From Nanoarchaeota archaeon (GTDB lineage: Archaea; EX4484-52; LFW-46): a stretch of DNA of 33,702 nucleotides. A model generated the notes under the pieces. It saw only the letters and a list, made by a program, of their open reading frames with translations, searched no databases and had not been told where the DNA came from. A program made the translations under genes and the position numbers. Each line of letters opens with the position of its first letter. Within the stretch, counting starts at the first letter, position 1. Below are positions 1-6,525 of this stretch, piece by piece. The stretch lies in assembly GCA_018897155.1 (NCBI GenBank), contig JAHILE010000043.1, positions 1 to 33,702 on the forward strand. Reading direction: 5' to 3'.

Positions 1-2
1 AT

Positions 3-98
3 AAGGCGAAGTTTGAAGTAGTGGCTGGCGAACTGAAACACTTTAACGAGTTAGTTAAAGGACATAAGAAACTTCTGGTTGCGATTGGAGAGCTTTAG
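3..98 (+). CDS. C-terminal fragment of an unidentified protein
   Basis: An open frame enters from the left edge and stops at TAG 96-98. It encodes 31 residues of a charged, helical C-terminus ending GHKKLLVAIGEL. I do not recognise the family, and the start lies outside the window. It sits 60 bp before the first attC-like element, so it is probably the cargo of the preceding cassette. Confidence 0.55.
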   Translation, partial: KAKFEVVAGELKHFNELVKGHKKLLVAIGEL

Positions 99-157
99 TT
101 CTATATTATAAATGCCGTCGTTCTACGTGCGGCGGGGCTTCTGTCGGCGAGGGGGCA

Positions 158-247
158 AATTGAATATAACTCGGCAGTTTCACGTAGTCCGCGAAAGCGG
201 ATTAGGGTGAGCCAGAGCGAACCGTGAAACTGCATGTTAAGCTCCCG
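158..247 (+). repeat. attC-like element 1
   Basis: The outer box ATTGAATATAAC (159-170) is followed by 3 nt and arm GCAGTTTCACG (174-184). An apical hairpin TCCGC/GCGGA follows (188-192/197-201), then a hairpin with tandem G-A pairs, GGTGAGC/GCGAACC (206-212/217-223, sharing its last C with the next arm). The complementary arm is CGTGAAACTGC (223-233), and GTTAAGC begins at 236 after 2 nt. The 11-bp stem is perfect. The layout matches elements 2-4 although their arm sequences differ. Confidence 0.75.
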
Positions 248-705
248 CTCAACAATAGAACCAAAGCGGTCGAGCACCGCAGCGAAGCGAGGAGCGGAGA
301 AGTCGAGGTCGGCGGGCGCGTCGTCGTTAGCAGTTATAACCCGGTATTTCTACTCTTTGCATACTAAGTTTATTTTGGAGTTTGACTGCGATCTGATTTG
401 CTCTTTCTTTATCTTTAGCAAGAATATGCACCGCCAAATTAACGGGGTTTGCATACTGATTGAAGCTTATCGAAATGCCATACGGATCTTTTTCGTCTGA
501 CTTCTTCAGGTCTGCACTTGTATTGTTAGGTCCAAAATGTTTCTCAAGATACGAGGGACATGTACCCAACACCTCTTCCAAATTTGTTTTAGGATCAATT
601 ATGCCATCTATTAAAATACCATCCATTTTCATATTACCACCTACTACGAGTAGTCTACGAAGGTTTATATTTCTTAGTCGCCCGCCGACCTCGATTGAGT
701 TTAAC
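236..705. mobile_element. Integron-like cassette 1
   Basis: The unit runs from the GTTAAGCTC box closing element 1 to the GAGTTTAAC box opening element 2. These ends are complementary at 8 of 9 positions, the ninth being a G-T wobble. Just inside lie 16-bp perfect inverted repeats TCGAGGTCGGCGGGCG (303-318) and CGCCCGCCGACCTCGA (679-694). The right copy abuts the outer box. About 55 nt of hairpin-forming sequence, including GCGGT/ACCGC, lies between the left box and left repeat. The cargo is one small minus-strand gene. Confidence 0.65.
327..632 (-). CDS. Hypothetical protein, 101 aa (cassette cargo)
   Basis: The frame is open further upstream, to 863, but that would read through attC-like element 2. 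The start chosen is ATG 630-632 (MKMDGIL...), because AGGTGGT, a good ribosome-binding site, lies a few bases upstream and an AAATATAAA TATA-like box lies at 664-672, about 35 nt before it. The product is soluble, with no signal peptide or membrane segment. It has a charged middle and a C-terminal stretch containing NPVNLAVHIL that should form beta strand and helix. I do not recognise the family. It is the only gene in cassette 1. Confidence 0.6.
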   Translation of the reverse strand: MKMDGILIDGIIDPKTNLEEVLGTCPSYLEKHFGPNNTSADLKKSDEKDPYGISISFNQYANPVNLAVHILAKDKERANQIAVKLQNKLSMQRVEIPGYNC

Positions 706-792
706 TCGGCGGGTTTACGAAGTTTCTGCAAAGCAGAAATTTGGGAGGAGTGAGCGAAACGAACGGAACCGTAAAGCCGCTTGTTATATTCC
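692..792 (+). repeat. attC-like element 2
   Basis: The outer box is ATTGAGTTTAAC (694-705). Arm GCGGGTTTACG (709-719) pairs with CGTAAAGCCGC (770-780) with one G-G mismatch. The apical hairpin is TTTCTGC/GCAGAAA (723-729/733-739). A second hairpin, GTGAG with loop CGAAA and CGAAC (750-764), contains tandem G-A pairs. The right box is GTTATATTCC (783-792). Compared with element 1, paired positions change together. Confidence 0.75.
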
Positions 793-1754
793 TTTTGGCG
801 AAGCCAAAAGTTCGAGGCGAAGCCGAGAAAGTTGAGTTCTCGCGATAATATTGCCGAAGGCACATGAATTAGGGAAGGGGGCGTTGCAATATCATCGACT
901 GCATCAGCGGTGCTTCATATGATTTATTCCTGTATTCTATAAGCATCCCGCGCAGCATATAACCAAAATAGAAGCGTTGGAATGAACGCCAGCGGAGTTG
1001 TAAAAAACAGATAGAAATCAATTACCCATATTGTGAATCCTAACATCATGAATGCTATTCCGCGTTTAATTTTTCCAATCGCGATGTGCCCGAAGCCTGG
1101 AACGCCCATGGACAACAAAAACAGAAACCTTTTTGCCCAGGTACTATTTTCCTCTTGCAGTGATTTATAGATTAAATATCCCGATACTAAAATCACGCCT
1201 AGCCACATAAGTATGAGCGATAAACTAGTAGCGAGTGTAAAGATAAGAGGCCAGCCTGCCTGCGACAATGCATATGCATAGATAAAATAGTCATATCGGG
1301 GGCTTGAAGGAAAAAATATGGTATAACCGGCATAAACGCAAAGCGCGATAATCCAATTAAAGATTCTTAATTTCTTAGCAATGCCCCAGTTTTTGTACGC
1401 CCAGAAATAACCTAATAAAACTACGGCAAGCTCGCTAAAAAGCCAAACGATTCCCCTCAGATCCATTCCGCTAAGTATCCATACGAAATCGCCCCACACA
1501 TGACCGTCGTTGGTCAAAAGCTCGCTTGCACCAACCTCAAGAGCCCATCCGACGGGATTTCCCGGGATAAATTCTGCTCCGCCGAATAGAGGGTAAAAAA
1601 CGAGGAATAATAGGAGATATCTTGTCAAGTCCCAAAAAAATAATTTCTTTTTACTTTCCATATTAAATCACTTGTGTAATTATGGGTTATTACTATTTTT
1701 ATTGTTCAATAAACTTCATCCCCCTTCCCGTGCGAGAACTCAATTGAATATAAC
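783..1754. mobile_element. Integron-like cassette 2
   Basis: The unit runs from GTTATATTC (783-791) to GAATATAAC (1746-1754), a perfect 9-bp inverse complement. Cassette-specific inverted repeats follow inside: TTGAGTTCTCGC (832-843) with GCGAGAACTCAA (1732-1743), and GGGAAGGGGG (872-881) with CCCCCTTCCC (1720-1729). Two hairpins lie between the left box and left repeat: CTTTTGGC/GCCAAAAG (792-810) and CGAGGCGAAGCCGAG (813-827). The latter 15-mer recurs exactly at 4014-4028 and 7849-7863. The cargo is one membrane-protein gene on the minus strand. Confidence 0.65.
924..1661 (-). CDS. Polytopic membrane protein (cassette cargo)
   Basis: The 245-aa product is hydrophobic almost throughout, with roughly six or seven predicted membrane segments. 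One starts near residue 12, others lie around 70-90, 100-118 and 135-165, and two sit in the last 65 residues. The C-terminal part has the pattern PGFGHIAIGKIKRGI...DAYR, typical of small membrane proteins related to TM2/DUF5683-type domains (PGxGxxYxGxxxRG). The specific function is unknown. The start is ATG 1661; GTGAT a few bases upstream could serve as ribosome-binding site, and an AT-rich TATA-like stretch lies near 1696-1706. It is the sole gene between elements 2 and 3 and points left, toward cassette 1's gene. Confidence 0.7.
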   Translation of the reverse strand: MESKKKLFFWDLTRYLLLFLVFYPLFGGAEFIPGNPVGWALEVGASELLTNDGHVWGDFVWILSGMDLRGIVWLFSELAVVLLGYFWAYKNWGIAKKLRIFNWIIALCVYAGYTIFFPSSPRYDYFIYAYALSQAGWPLIFTLATSLSLILMWLGVILVSGYLIYKSLQEENSTWAKRFLFLLSMGVPGFGHIAIGKIKRGIAFMMLGFTIWVIDFYLFFTTPLAFIPTLLFWLYAARDAYRIQE

Positions 1755-1843
1755 TTTGGCGTTAAGAGTAGTTTTGGCGTAGCCAAAATTAGGATGGAGA
1801 AATCTGCAAGATTTCGGAATCTCTTAATGCCTTGTTATATTCC
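1743..1843 (+). repeat. attC-like element 3
   Basis: The outer box is ATTGAATATAAC (1743-1754). Arm GGCGTTAAGAG (1758-1768) pairs with CTCTTAATGCC (1821-1831) through one G-T wobble. Hairpins are TTTTGGC/GCCAAAA (1772-1778/1782-1788) and GAAATC/GATTTC (1799-1804/1810-1815). The second stands on a symmetric GGA/GGA internal loop and a GAT/ATC stem. The right box is GTTATATTCC (1834-1843). Confidence 0.8.
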
Positions 1844-1944
1844 CCGAAGGGTTGATTTTTAGTGCAATGGTGCCGAAGGCAAAAAATCAAAGTCGCAGGG
1901 TAATTTTTATATATTTCGTTTAGGGGTTGCCGCCGTCTTTTTTG

Positions 1945-1967
1945 CTTCTTTTTTGCTAAAAAAGAAG
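1945..1967. repeat. Poly-T/poly-A hairpin in cassette 3 leader
   Basis: CTTCTTTTTT (1945-1954), loop GCT, AAAAAAGAAG (1958-1967) form a perfect 10-bp stem. Similar hairpins occur at 4316-4340 and 4362-4382 in the corresponding place of cassette 4. The T-runs could terminate archaeal transcription entering from the left, insulating the cassette promoter. Confidence 0.5.
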
Positions 1968-1998
1968 ATTGGGGGGGTTCCGTTGAAAAATAGATGAA

Positions 1999-2009
1999 TT
2001 TATATAAAT
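1999..2009 (+). promoter_or_regulatory. TATA box of the GmrSD-like gene
   Basis: TTTATATAAAT is centred about 40 nt before ATG 2044, a normal archaeal promoter position giving a short leader. Confidence 0.55.
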
Positions 2010-2043
2010 AACTATATACATCATTATATAGCTATTTTGAGCA

Positions 2044-3840
2044 ATGATAAAAATGATGGATAATAGATATACTAAAAGATTGTATGGTGTGTTTGATAAA
2101 GAGAATCAAAGACAAATACAGGTTCCAGTGTTTCAAAGAGCTTATCTTTGGGGATTAAACAATTGGGAAAAATTATTAGATGATGTAATTGGAGAAGAAG
2201 AAACCCAATTTATGGGAGTATTAATTGGTGTGGGAGAAGGGGATACTAGCTATCCAATATATACTCTTATTGATGGCCAGCAGAGACTTACTACTCTATC
2301 TTTCTTTATACTCGGTTTATATAAAAGGGTTACTGAAATCTGCGAAAATGAGCAGGACAAGGAATTAATAGTATTAAAAGACGATATTGAAAAGAGATTA
2401 ACAATAACAAAAAAAGAGAAAATATTAACAAGATTGATATTGTCTAAACAAAACTCCAACAAAGAGGACTATGAATATTTGGCTCATTTGATATTGATGC
2501 CAAACAAAAGCTATGATAAGCCTGCTAATTTTGGAAATAGGAGAATAAGTTATGGATTTAATTTCTTTTCTGAGTATTGTCAAAAGGAAGTAAAATCTCT
2601 TGAAGATGCAAAAAAGTTATATGAAAAACTCAAAAATCTAACTTTTGTAGAACTTGAAGAAGATGATTTCTCTAACGCATTTAAATTATTTGAGGTTTTG
2701 AATTATAGAGGTCTTTCGTTATCTGCTATGGATATTATAAGAAATGCTATTTTTAAAGAACTACATTCCCAAAAAAAGGATTTAATTGAATACGATAAAA
2801 TGTTTAACAGAATAATGAACAATTTATTAGATTCTACATTTCAGACAAGATTTTTAAGACAATTTTACATGGCATTTAAAGGAGATGAAACTATTACTGT
2901 TAAAGGAGTATCAAAAGCAACCATATCAAAAGTCATTATGGTTTATGAAAAATTAGCAAAAAGAAATACAATTTTTCTACTTGAAGAACTTGAAGAAAAA
3001 TCAGAGATATACAAAGAATTTATCGTTTTTGAAAATGGGAATAAATTTAGCGAATTGTACGAAAATTTAATGAATTTGGGAATATCCCCAGCATATACTC
3101 TTTTGCTTTATTCCAAATCAAAAAAAGTATTTAATGATGATAACTATGAAAAATTATTACTTCTCCTAAGAAACTTCTTTGTAAGAAGAAATATTCTTGA
3201 TATACCTCCTACTAGAGAATTAGATAATTTGTTTATGAAACTTGTTGAGACAATAGAAGAAAAAATAAAAGAGGATACGCATGAAGAAATATTATTAGAG
3301 ATTATAAAAGAAAAATTGTTCACTAGAATAGAATTAAAAAATGATGATTTATTCAAAGAAAAATTATCGGGCGATATTTATGAGATTAATACTGAAATGA
3401 CAAGATATCTTCTTTGTTTAGTAGAAGAAAATTTACGAAGTAAAGATAGCAGAATTAATCTTTGGGAGAAAAATAAATCAAATAAACTTTTATTTACAAT
3501 TGAGCATATCTTACCTCAAAAGGGATTAGGAAAAAACAACGAATGGGTAAAGGAATTAGGAGCGAATGATGAGAAAGAGGCAATAAAAATAAGGGATGAA
3601 TTTTGCCATAAATTAGGCAATCTTACTCTTACAACAAGCAATCCTAATTTATCTGATTTTAACTTTGTAGAAAAGAAAAATAGGGTTGATAGAAACAAAA
3701 AGCATGTTGGATACAATAACGGATTCAAAATAAACGAGTATGTTATGAAACAACAAAAATGGAATGTTAATCAAATAAAAGAAAGAACAGATTTTTTAAT
3801 AAATGAAATTATAGGGATATTAGAAATAAATAAAAAATAA
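2044..3840 (+). CDS. GmrSD-like restriction enzyme (DUF262-DUF1524)
   Basis: The product is a 598-aa fused GmrS/GmrD-type protein. The N-terminal DUF262 (ParB/Srx-like NTPase fold) shows QVPVFQRAYLW at 26-36 and DGQQRLTTL at 77-85. A long helical middle follows. The C-terminal DUF1524 His-Me/HNH-type nuclease shows IEHILPQ near 485-491 and HKLGNLTL near 522-529. Known relatives are Type IV enzymes that cut modified, typically glucosylated hydroxymethylcytosine, phage DNA using NTP; related fusions include other phage-defence proteins. Both motif sets look intact. It is the only gene in cassette 3, has its own TATA box, and its AT-rich codon use is unlike the neighbouring chromosome. The substrate is inference from the family; several in-frame Met codons leave the start open by a few residues. 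Confidence 0.88.
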   Translation: MIKMMDNRYTKRLYGVFDKENQRQIQVPVFQRAYLWGLNNWEKLLDDVIGEEETQFMGVLIGVGEGDTSYPIYTLIDGQQRLTTLSFFILGLYKRVTEICENEQDKELIVLKDDIEKRLTITKKEKILTRLILSKQNSNKEDYEYLAHLILMPNKSYDKPANFGNRRISYGFNFFSEYCQKEVKSLEDAKKLYEKLKNLTFVELEEDDFSNAFKLFEVLNYRGLSLSAMDIIRNAIFKELHSQKKDLIEYDKMFNRIMNNLLDSTFQTRFLRQFYMAFKGDETITVKGVSKATISKVIMVYEKLAKRNTIFLLEELEEKSEIYKEFIVFENGNKFSELYENLMNLGISPAYTLLLYSKSKKVFNDDNYEKLLLLLRNFFVRRNILDIPPTRELDNLFMKLVETIEEKIKEDTHEEILLEIIKEKLFTRIELKNDDLFKEKLSGDIYEINTEMTRYLLCLVEENLRSKDSRINLWEKNKSNKLLFTIEHILPQKGLGKNNEWVKELGANDEKEAIKIRDEFCHKLGNLTLTTSNPNLSDFNFVEKKNRVDRNKKHVGYNNGFKINEYVMKQQKWNVNQIKERTDFLINEIIGILEINKK

Positions 3841-3876
3841 GATGCCCTTTAATTACTCTAAATTCTGCACAGCAAA

Positions 3877-3898
3877 CTATCTGTTCGCAGGACTTAGG
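3877..3898. repeat. CTATCTGT-hairpin copy 1
   Basis: CTATCTGTTC, loop GCA, GGACTTAGG is the first of four related short hairpins. The others are at 4031-4051, 7865-7886 and 7920-7942. All lie downstream of cassette cargo, and all resemble CTATCTGTCC-GAA-GGACTAAGG. Confidence 0.5.
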
Positions 3899-3913
3899 AA
3901 CCCCCTATAAATT

Positions 3914-4028
3914 GGAAAAATTTGGGAGAGCAAAGCGAACCTCTTAACCTTTGTTATAGAAAGTGCAAAGCATTTTCCCGTCCCCCGTTGGTCGGTTAAG
4001 AGAAGTTTTTCTTCGAGGCGAAGCCGAG
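3914..4028. repeat. Circularly permuted attC-like element, copy 1
   Basis: The features of an attC-like element appear here with the halves exchanged. TTTGGGAGAGC..GCGAAC leads to CTCTTAACC (3941-3949), TTT and GTTATAG. Then come about 35 nt with hairpin GAAAGTGC/GCATTTTC, the box CGTTGGTC, GGTTAAGAG (3994-4002), AAG, and hairpin CGAGGCGAAGCCGAG. The two 9-nt arms are perfectly complementary. An outer GGAAAAA/TTTTTCT pairing encloses them. A second copy lies at 7757-7863. Confidence 0.6.
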
Positions 4029-4082
4029 ACAATCTGTGTGAAGCACTAAGGCGGCAACCCCGTTTTAAAAATTTACCCTGCG

Positions 4083-4181
4083 ATTGGATATAACATCGGA
4101 ATTTAACGAAGTCGCCGAAGGCGATTTGGGTGGAGAAACCTGCAAGGTTTCGGAACCGTTAAATTTCCTGTTAGTTTCTCC
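4083..4181 (+). repeat. attC-like element 4
   Basis: The outer box is ATTGGATATAAC (4083-4094). Arm GGAATTTAACG (4098-4108) pairs with CGTTAAATTTCC (4157-4168) with one bulged base. Hairpins are TCGCC/GGCGA (4112-4116/4120-4124) and GAAACC/GGTTTC (4135-4140/4146-4151), the second above a GGA/GGA loop as in element 3. The right box is GTTAGTTTC (4170-4178). Confidence 0.8.
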
Positions 4182-4410
4182 TGTTAAGGATTGATTTTTA
4201 GTGCAACGATGCTCGAAGAGCAAAAAATCAAAGTTTTTGAGAATGCCGTTCGTATTGTTTCTGAAATAATATTTTTTGGGTGGGCTATGTATTAGAGAGA
4301 CGCGCGCTTTTTTTGTTTCTTTTTTTCCTAAAAAAAGAAAATGGGGATTTCCGTCTTTTTGCTTCTTTTTTCTAAAAAGAAGTCGGGAGTTTTGATAAAA
4401 TTAATCAAAA

Positions 4411-4419
4411 GATTTATAT
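4411..4419 (+). promoter_or_regulatory. TATA box of the R-M operon
   Basis: GATTTATAT, about 50 nt before ATG 4465, is the only clear TATA-like box upstream of the operon. Transcription should start near 4440. Confidence 0.5.
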
Positions 4420-4425
4420 ATCTCT

Positions 4426-4443
4426 ACAAATAATCTTATTTGT
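4426..4443. promoter_or_regulatory. Candidate operator of the R-M operon
   Basis: ACAAATAATCTTATTTGT is a perfect inverted repeat with 8-bp arms and a 2-bp centre. It lies just downstream of the TATA box, where the transcription start is expected. A small ribbon-helix-helix-like protein is the first gene of the operon, so autoregulation is a natural reading. Confidence 0.5.
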
Positions 4444-4464
4444 GTTTATTTATGAGGTTAAAAA

Positions 4465-4620
4465 ATGGGTGAAGAAGAAAATAGAAAAAATGTAACAATT
4501 CATATTAATTCTAAAATTTATGAAGAATATTCAGAATTCTGTAAAAAGGAAGGAATAATTTTATCAAGACAAATTGAAAAATTTATAATGAATGAATTAA
4601 AAAAGGTGGATAAAAAATGA
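4465..4620 (+). CDS. Small ribbon-helix-helix-like protein, possible R-M controller
   Basis: The 51-residue product has a strand-like segment NVTIHINSKIYEEYSEFC, then a turn and a helix with LSRQIEKFIMNEL. This is the layout of CopG/Arc-type ribbon-helix-helix DNA-binding proteins. GAGGT (4454-4458) is a strong ribosome-binding site 6 nt before the ATG. The stop overlaps the methyltransferase start as ATGA (4617-4620), implying translational coupling. A palindrome at 4426-4443 in the promoter is a plausible binding site. In many R-M systems a small controller protein regulates expression; that role here is inferred from position only. An antitoxin-like protein is the alternative. Confidence 0.65.
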   Translation: MGEEENRKNVTIHINSKIYEEYSEFCKKEGIILSRQIEKFIMNELKKVDKK

Positions 4621-5780
4621 CTTTGAACTACATAGGGAGTAAATTATCTCTTTTGGATTTCATTCATTTTATTGTAGATAAAGAAATAAAAGAAAATATC
4701 TTTGTTGTTGGAGATTTGTTTGCAGGAACTGGAATTGTAGGGCAAAGTTTCAAAAGAAAGGGATACAAAATTGTTGCTAATGACATACAATATTATAGTT
4801 TTGTTTTAAATAAAAAATTTCTAACAAACAACGATTTTGTAAAATTTGAGGGATTGGTAGAGGAGATACCTAATTTACTAAATTATGAGAAAAAAGAAAG
4901 AATATTACAAGTTTTAAATTATTTGAATAATTTAAAGGAAAGAAAAAAGGGATTTATCTTTGATAATTATTCTCTTGCTGGAACAAAAGGAAAAGAATTT
5001 GAAAGAATGTATTTTTCAGATGAAAATGCTTTAAAGATTGATACAATTAGATTAAAAATTGAAGATTGGTTTAGAAATAAAAAAATAAGCGAAAGAGAAT
5101 ATTTTTATTTATTAGGAACTTTAATTGAAGCATCTGATAAGGTGGCAAATACAGCTTCGGTTTATGGTGCATTTCTAAAAAAAATAAAAAAATCTGCACA
5201 AAAGGAACTTCAATTATATTATAATGAAATTATTTTTGGTGATAAAGAGAATATAGTTTTTAATGAGGATATCTTAAAAATTTTAAATAAAGAAAAGATT
5301 GATTTATTGTATTTAGACCCCCCATATAATGCGAGACAATATTGTTCTAATTATCACATGTTAGAAACTATATCAAAATATGATAATCCAAATATCTCTG
5401 GGAAAACTGGATTAAGAGACTACCAAAAACAAAAGTCAAAATTTTGCAGTAGAAATAATGTTAAGGAAGAATTTGAAAAAATAGTAAAAACAACTAATGC
5501 AAAATATATTCTATTAAGCTATAATAATGAAGGTTTAATGTCAATAAAAGATGTTCAAGAGATACTTTCTTTAAGAGGAGAACCAAAAACATTTATACTC
5601 AAATATAAAAGATTTAAAGCAGACAAAACAGAAAATAGAAATCATAAATCCGACTTTACCTATGAATATTTACATTTTGTTAAATGTGATGAAAATATGG
5701 ATGAAATTAGAAATAAAGAATTTCCTATAATTGAGATTGATTCTAATATGTTGAATAACCAAACTAAATTAACTAATTAA
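4617..5780 (+). CDS. DNA adenine methyltransferase, D12 (Dam-like) class
   Basis: The 387-aa protein transfers methyl groups from S-adenosylmethionine to adenine N6 in DNA, as judged by family. YIGSK (5-9) matches the N-terminal motif of D12-class enzymes. DLFAGTG (33-39) is the cofactor-binding motif I. DPPY (about 234-237) is catalytic motif IV. The length exceeds Dam (about 280 aa) and leaves room for a larger target-recognition region between motifs I and IV. The start overlaps the upstream regulator by 4 nt. A second methyltransferase follows one base after the stop, so the two are co-translated. Two methylases beside one nuclease suggests an asymmetric recognition sequence with one enzyme per strand; this is inference. 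Confidence 0.88.
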   Translation: MTLNYIGSKLSLLDFIHFIVDKEIKENIFVVGDLFAGTGIVGQSFKRKGYKIVANDIQYYSFVLNKKFLTNNDFVKFEGLVEEIPNLLNYEKKERILQVLNYLNNLKERKKGFIFDNYSLAGTKGKEFERMYFSDENALKIDTIRLKIEDWFRNKKISEREYFYLLGTLIEASDKVANTASVYGAFLKKIKKSAQKELQLYYNEIIFGDKENIVFNEDILKILNKEKIDLLYLDPPYNARQYCSNYHMLETISKYDNPNISGKTGLRDYQKQKSKFCSRNNVKEEFEKIVKTTNAKYILLSYNNEGLMSIKDVQEILSLRGEPKTFILKYKRFKADKTENRNHKSDFTYEYLHFVKCDENMDEIRNKEFPIIEIDSNMLNNQTKLTN

Positions 5781-5781
5781 A

Positions 5782-6525
5782 ATGGTAGCATATAACGACT
5801 TAAATTATAACGATTGGAAAAAATATTTGGGAGATATTACGACTGACGCAATTTGGATAACTCCTAAGATTAATGGAAAGTTTGAAATTCCAAAAAGAGA
5901 CTTTTTGCCTAAAAATAGCAATACTTTTCATGGGTTGTTTATTCCTGAAATACCTTATCAATTTATTAGAAGATTTACAAAAAAAGGAGAAATTGTTTGG
6001 GATTGTTTTGGGGGTAGTGGAACAACAAAAAAAGTTTCTGATTTATTGGATAGAAAATGTATAATTAATGATATTTCTCCCCAAGAAGATTTTATTATTA
6101 AAGCAGATTCAACAACATTTAATCCTAATTCTAAAATTCATTTAATTTTTATGCACCCACCTTATCATAATATAATCAAATATTCAAATAAAAATGAAGA
6201 TGGCTCAAATTATAATTCAATTAATGAATTCTTAAATTGGTTTGAAAACGTTGTTAAAAATGTTACCCAATATTTAGAAGAAAATAGATTTTTAATTTTG
6301 GTGTGTGGAAACATTTATCAAAATGGAGAAGAACACACCTTAGGAGTTTGGTGTAAAGACATTATATTAAAATATGGATTTAAATGTAAATCCCATGTGA
6401 TAAAAGATTATGGAGAAACTAAAGGAGGAAGTAAAAATTATAACCTTAATTATTATAGGGCATTAAGAGGTAATTTTAATTCTTTTTACGGAGATAATAT
6501 TTTTATATTACAAAAGATAAATTAA
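5782..6525 (+). CDS. Second DNA methyltransferase (N6-A or N4-C)
   Basis: The 247-aa protein has FGGSGTT (76-82), the S-adenosylmethionine motif I in the FxGxGTT form, followed later by HPPY (125-128) as catalytic motif IV. The segment HGLFIPEIPYQFIRRFTKKGEI before motif I is like the stretch seen before motif I in amino-methyltransferases of the N4/N6 group. The order motif I then motif IV differs from classical beta-class enzymes. HPPY in place of DPPY or SPPY leaves the methylated base (adenine or cytosine) undecided. The ATG follows the previous stop after one base. Its 3' end overlaps the convergent nuclease gene by 4 bp. Confidence 0.8.
   Translation: MVAYNDLNYNDWKKYLGDITTDAIWITPKINGKFEIPKRDFLPKNSNTFHGLFIPEIPYQFIRRFTKKGEIVWDCFGGSGTTKKVSDLLDRKCIINDISPQEDFIIKADSTTFNPNSKIHLIFMHPPYHNIIKYSNKNEDGSNYNSINEFLNWFENVVKNVTQYLEENRFLILVCGNIYQNGEEHTLGVWCKDIILKYGFKCKSHVIKDYGETKGGSKNYNLNYYRALRGNFNSFYGDNIFILQKIN

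Larger units (their letters stand above)
1834..4094. mobile_element. Integron-like cassette 3 (GmrSD cargo)
   Basis: The left box GTTATATTCC and right box GGATATAAC (4086-4094) are complementary apart from one extra T. Inverted repeats TCGCAGGGTAA (1893-1903) and TTACCCTGCGA (4073-4083), then GGGGTTGCCGCC (1923-1934) and GGCGGCAACCCC (4050-4061), flank the gene. A hairpin TTGATTTTT...AAAAATCAA (1852-1890) with internal TGCC/GGCA lies between the left box and left repeat. The interior is much more AT-rich than the housekeeping genes. Confidence 0.65.

Noticed and set aside
633-863. N-terminal extension of the cassette 1 gene (frame open to 863)
   Set aside because: It would read through attC-like element 2 and its hairpins, it is rich in unlikely residues, and a good ribosome-binding site and TATA-like box support the internal ATG at 632.
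5873-6064. 63-codon open frame inside the second methyltransferase
   Set aside because: It is out of frame with clear methyltransferase motifs and has no ribosome-binding site.
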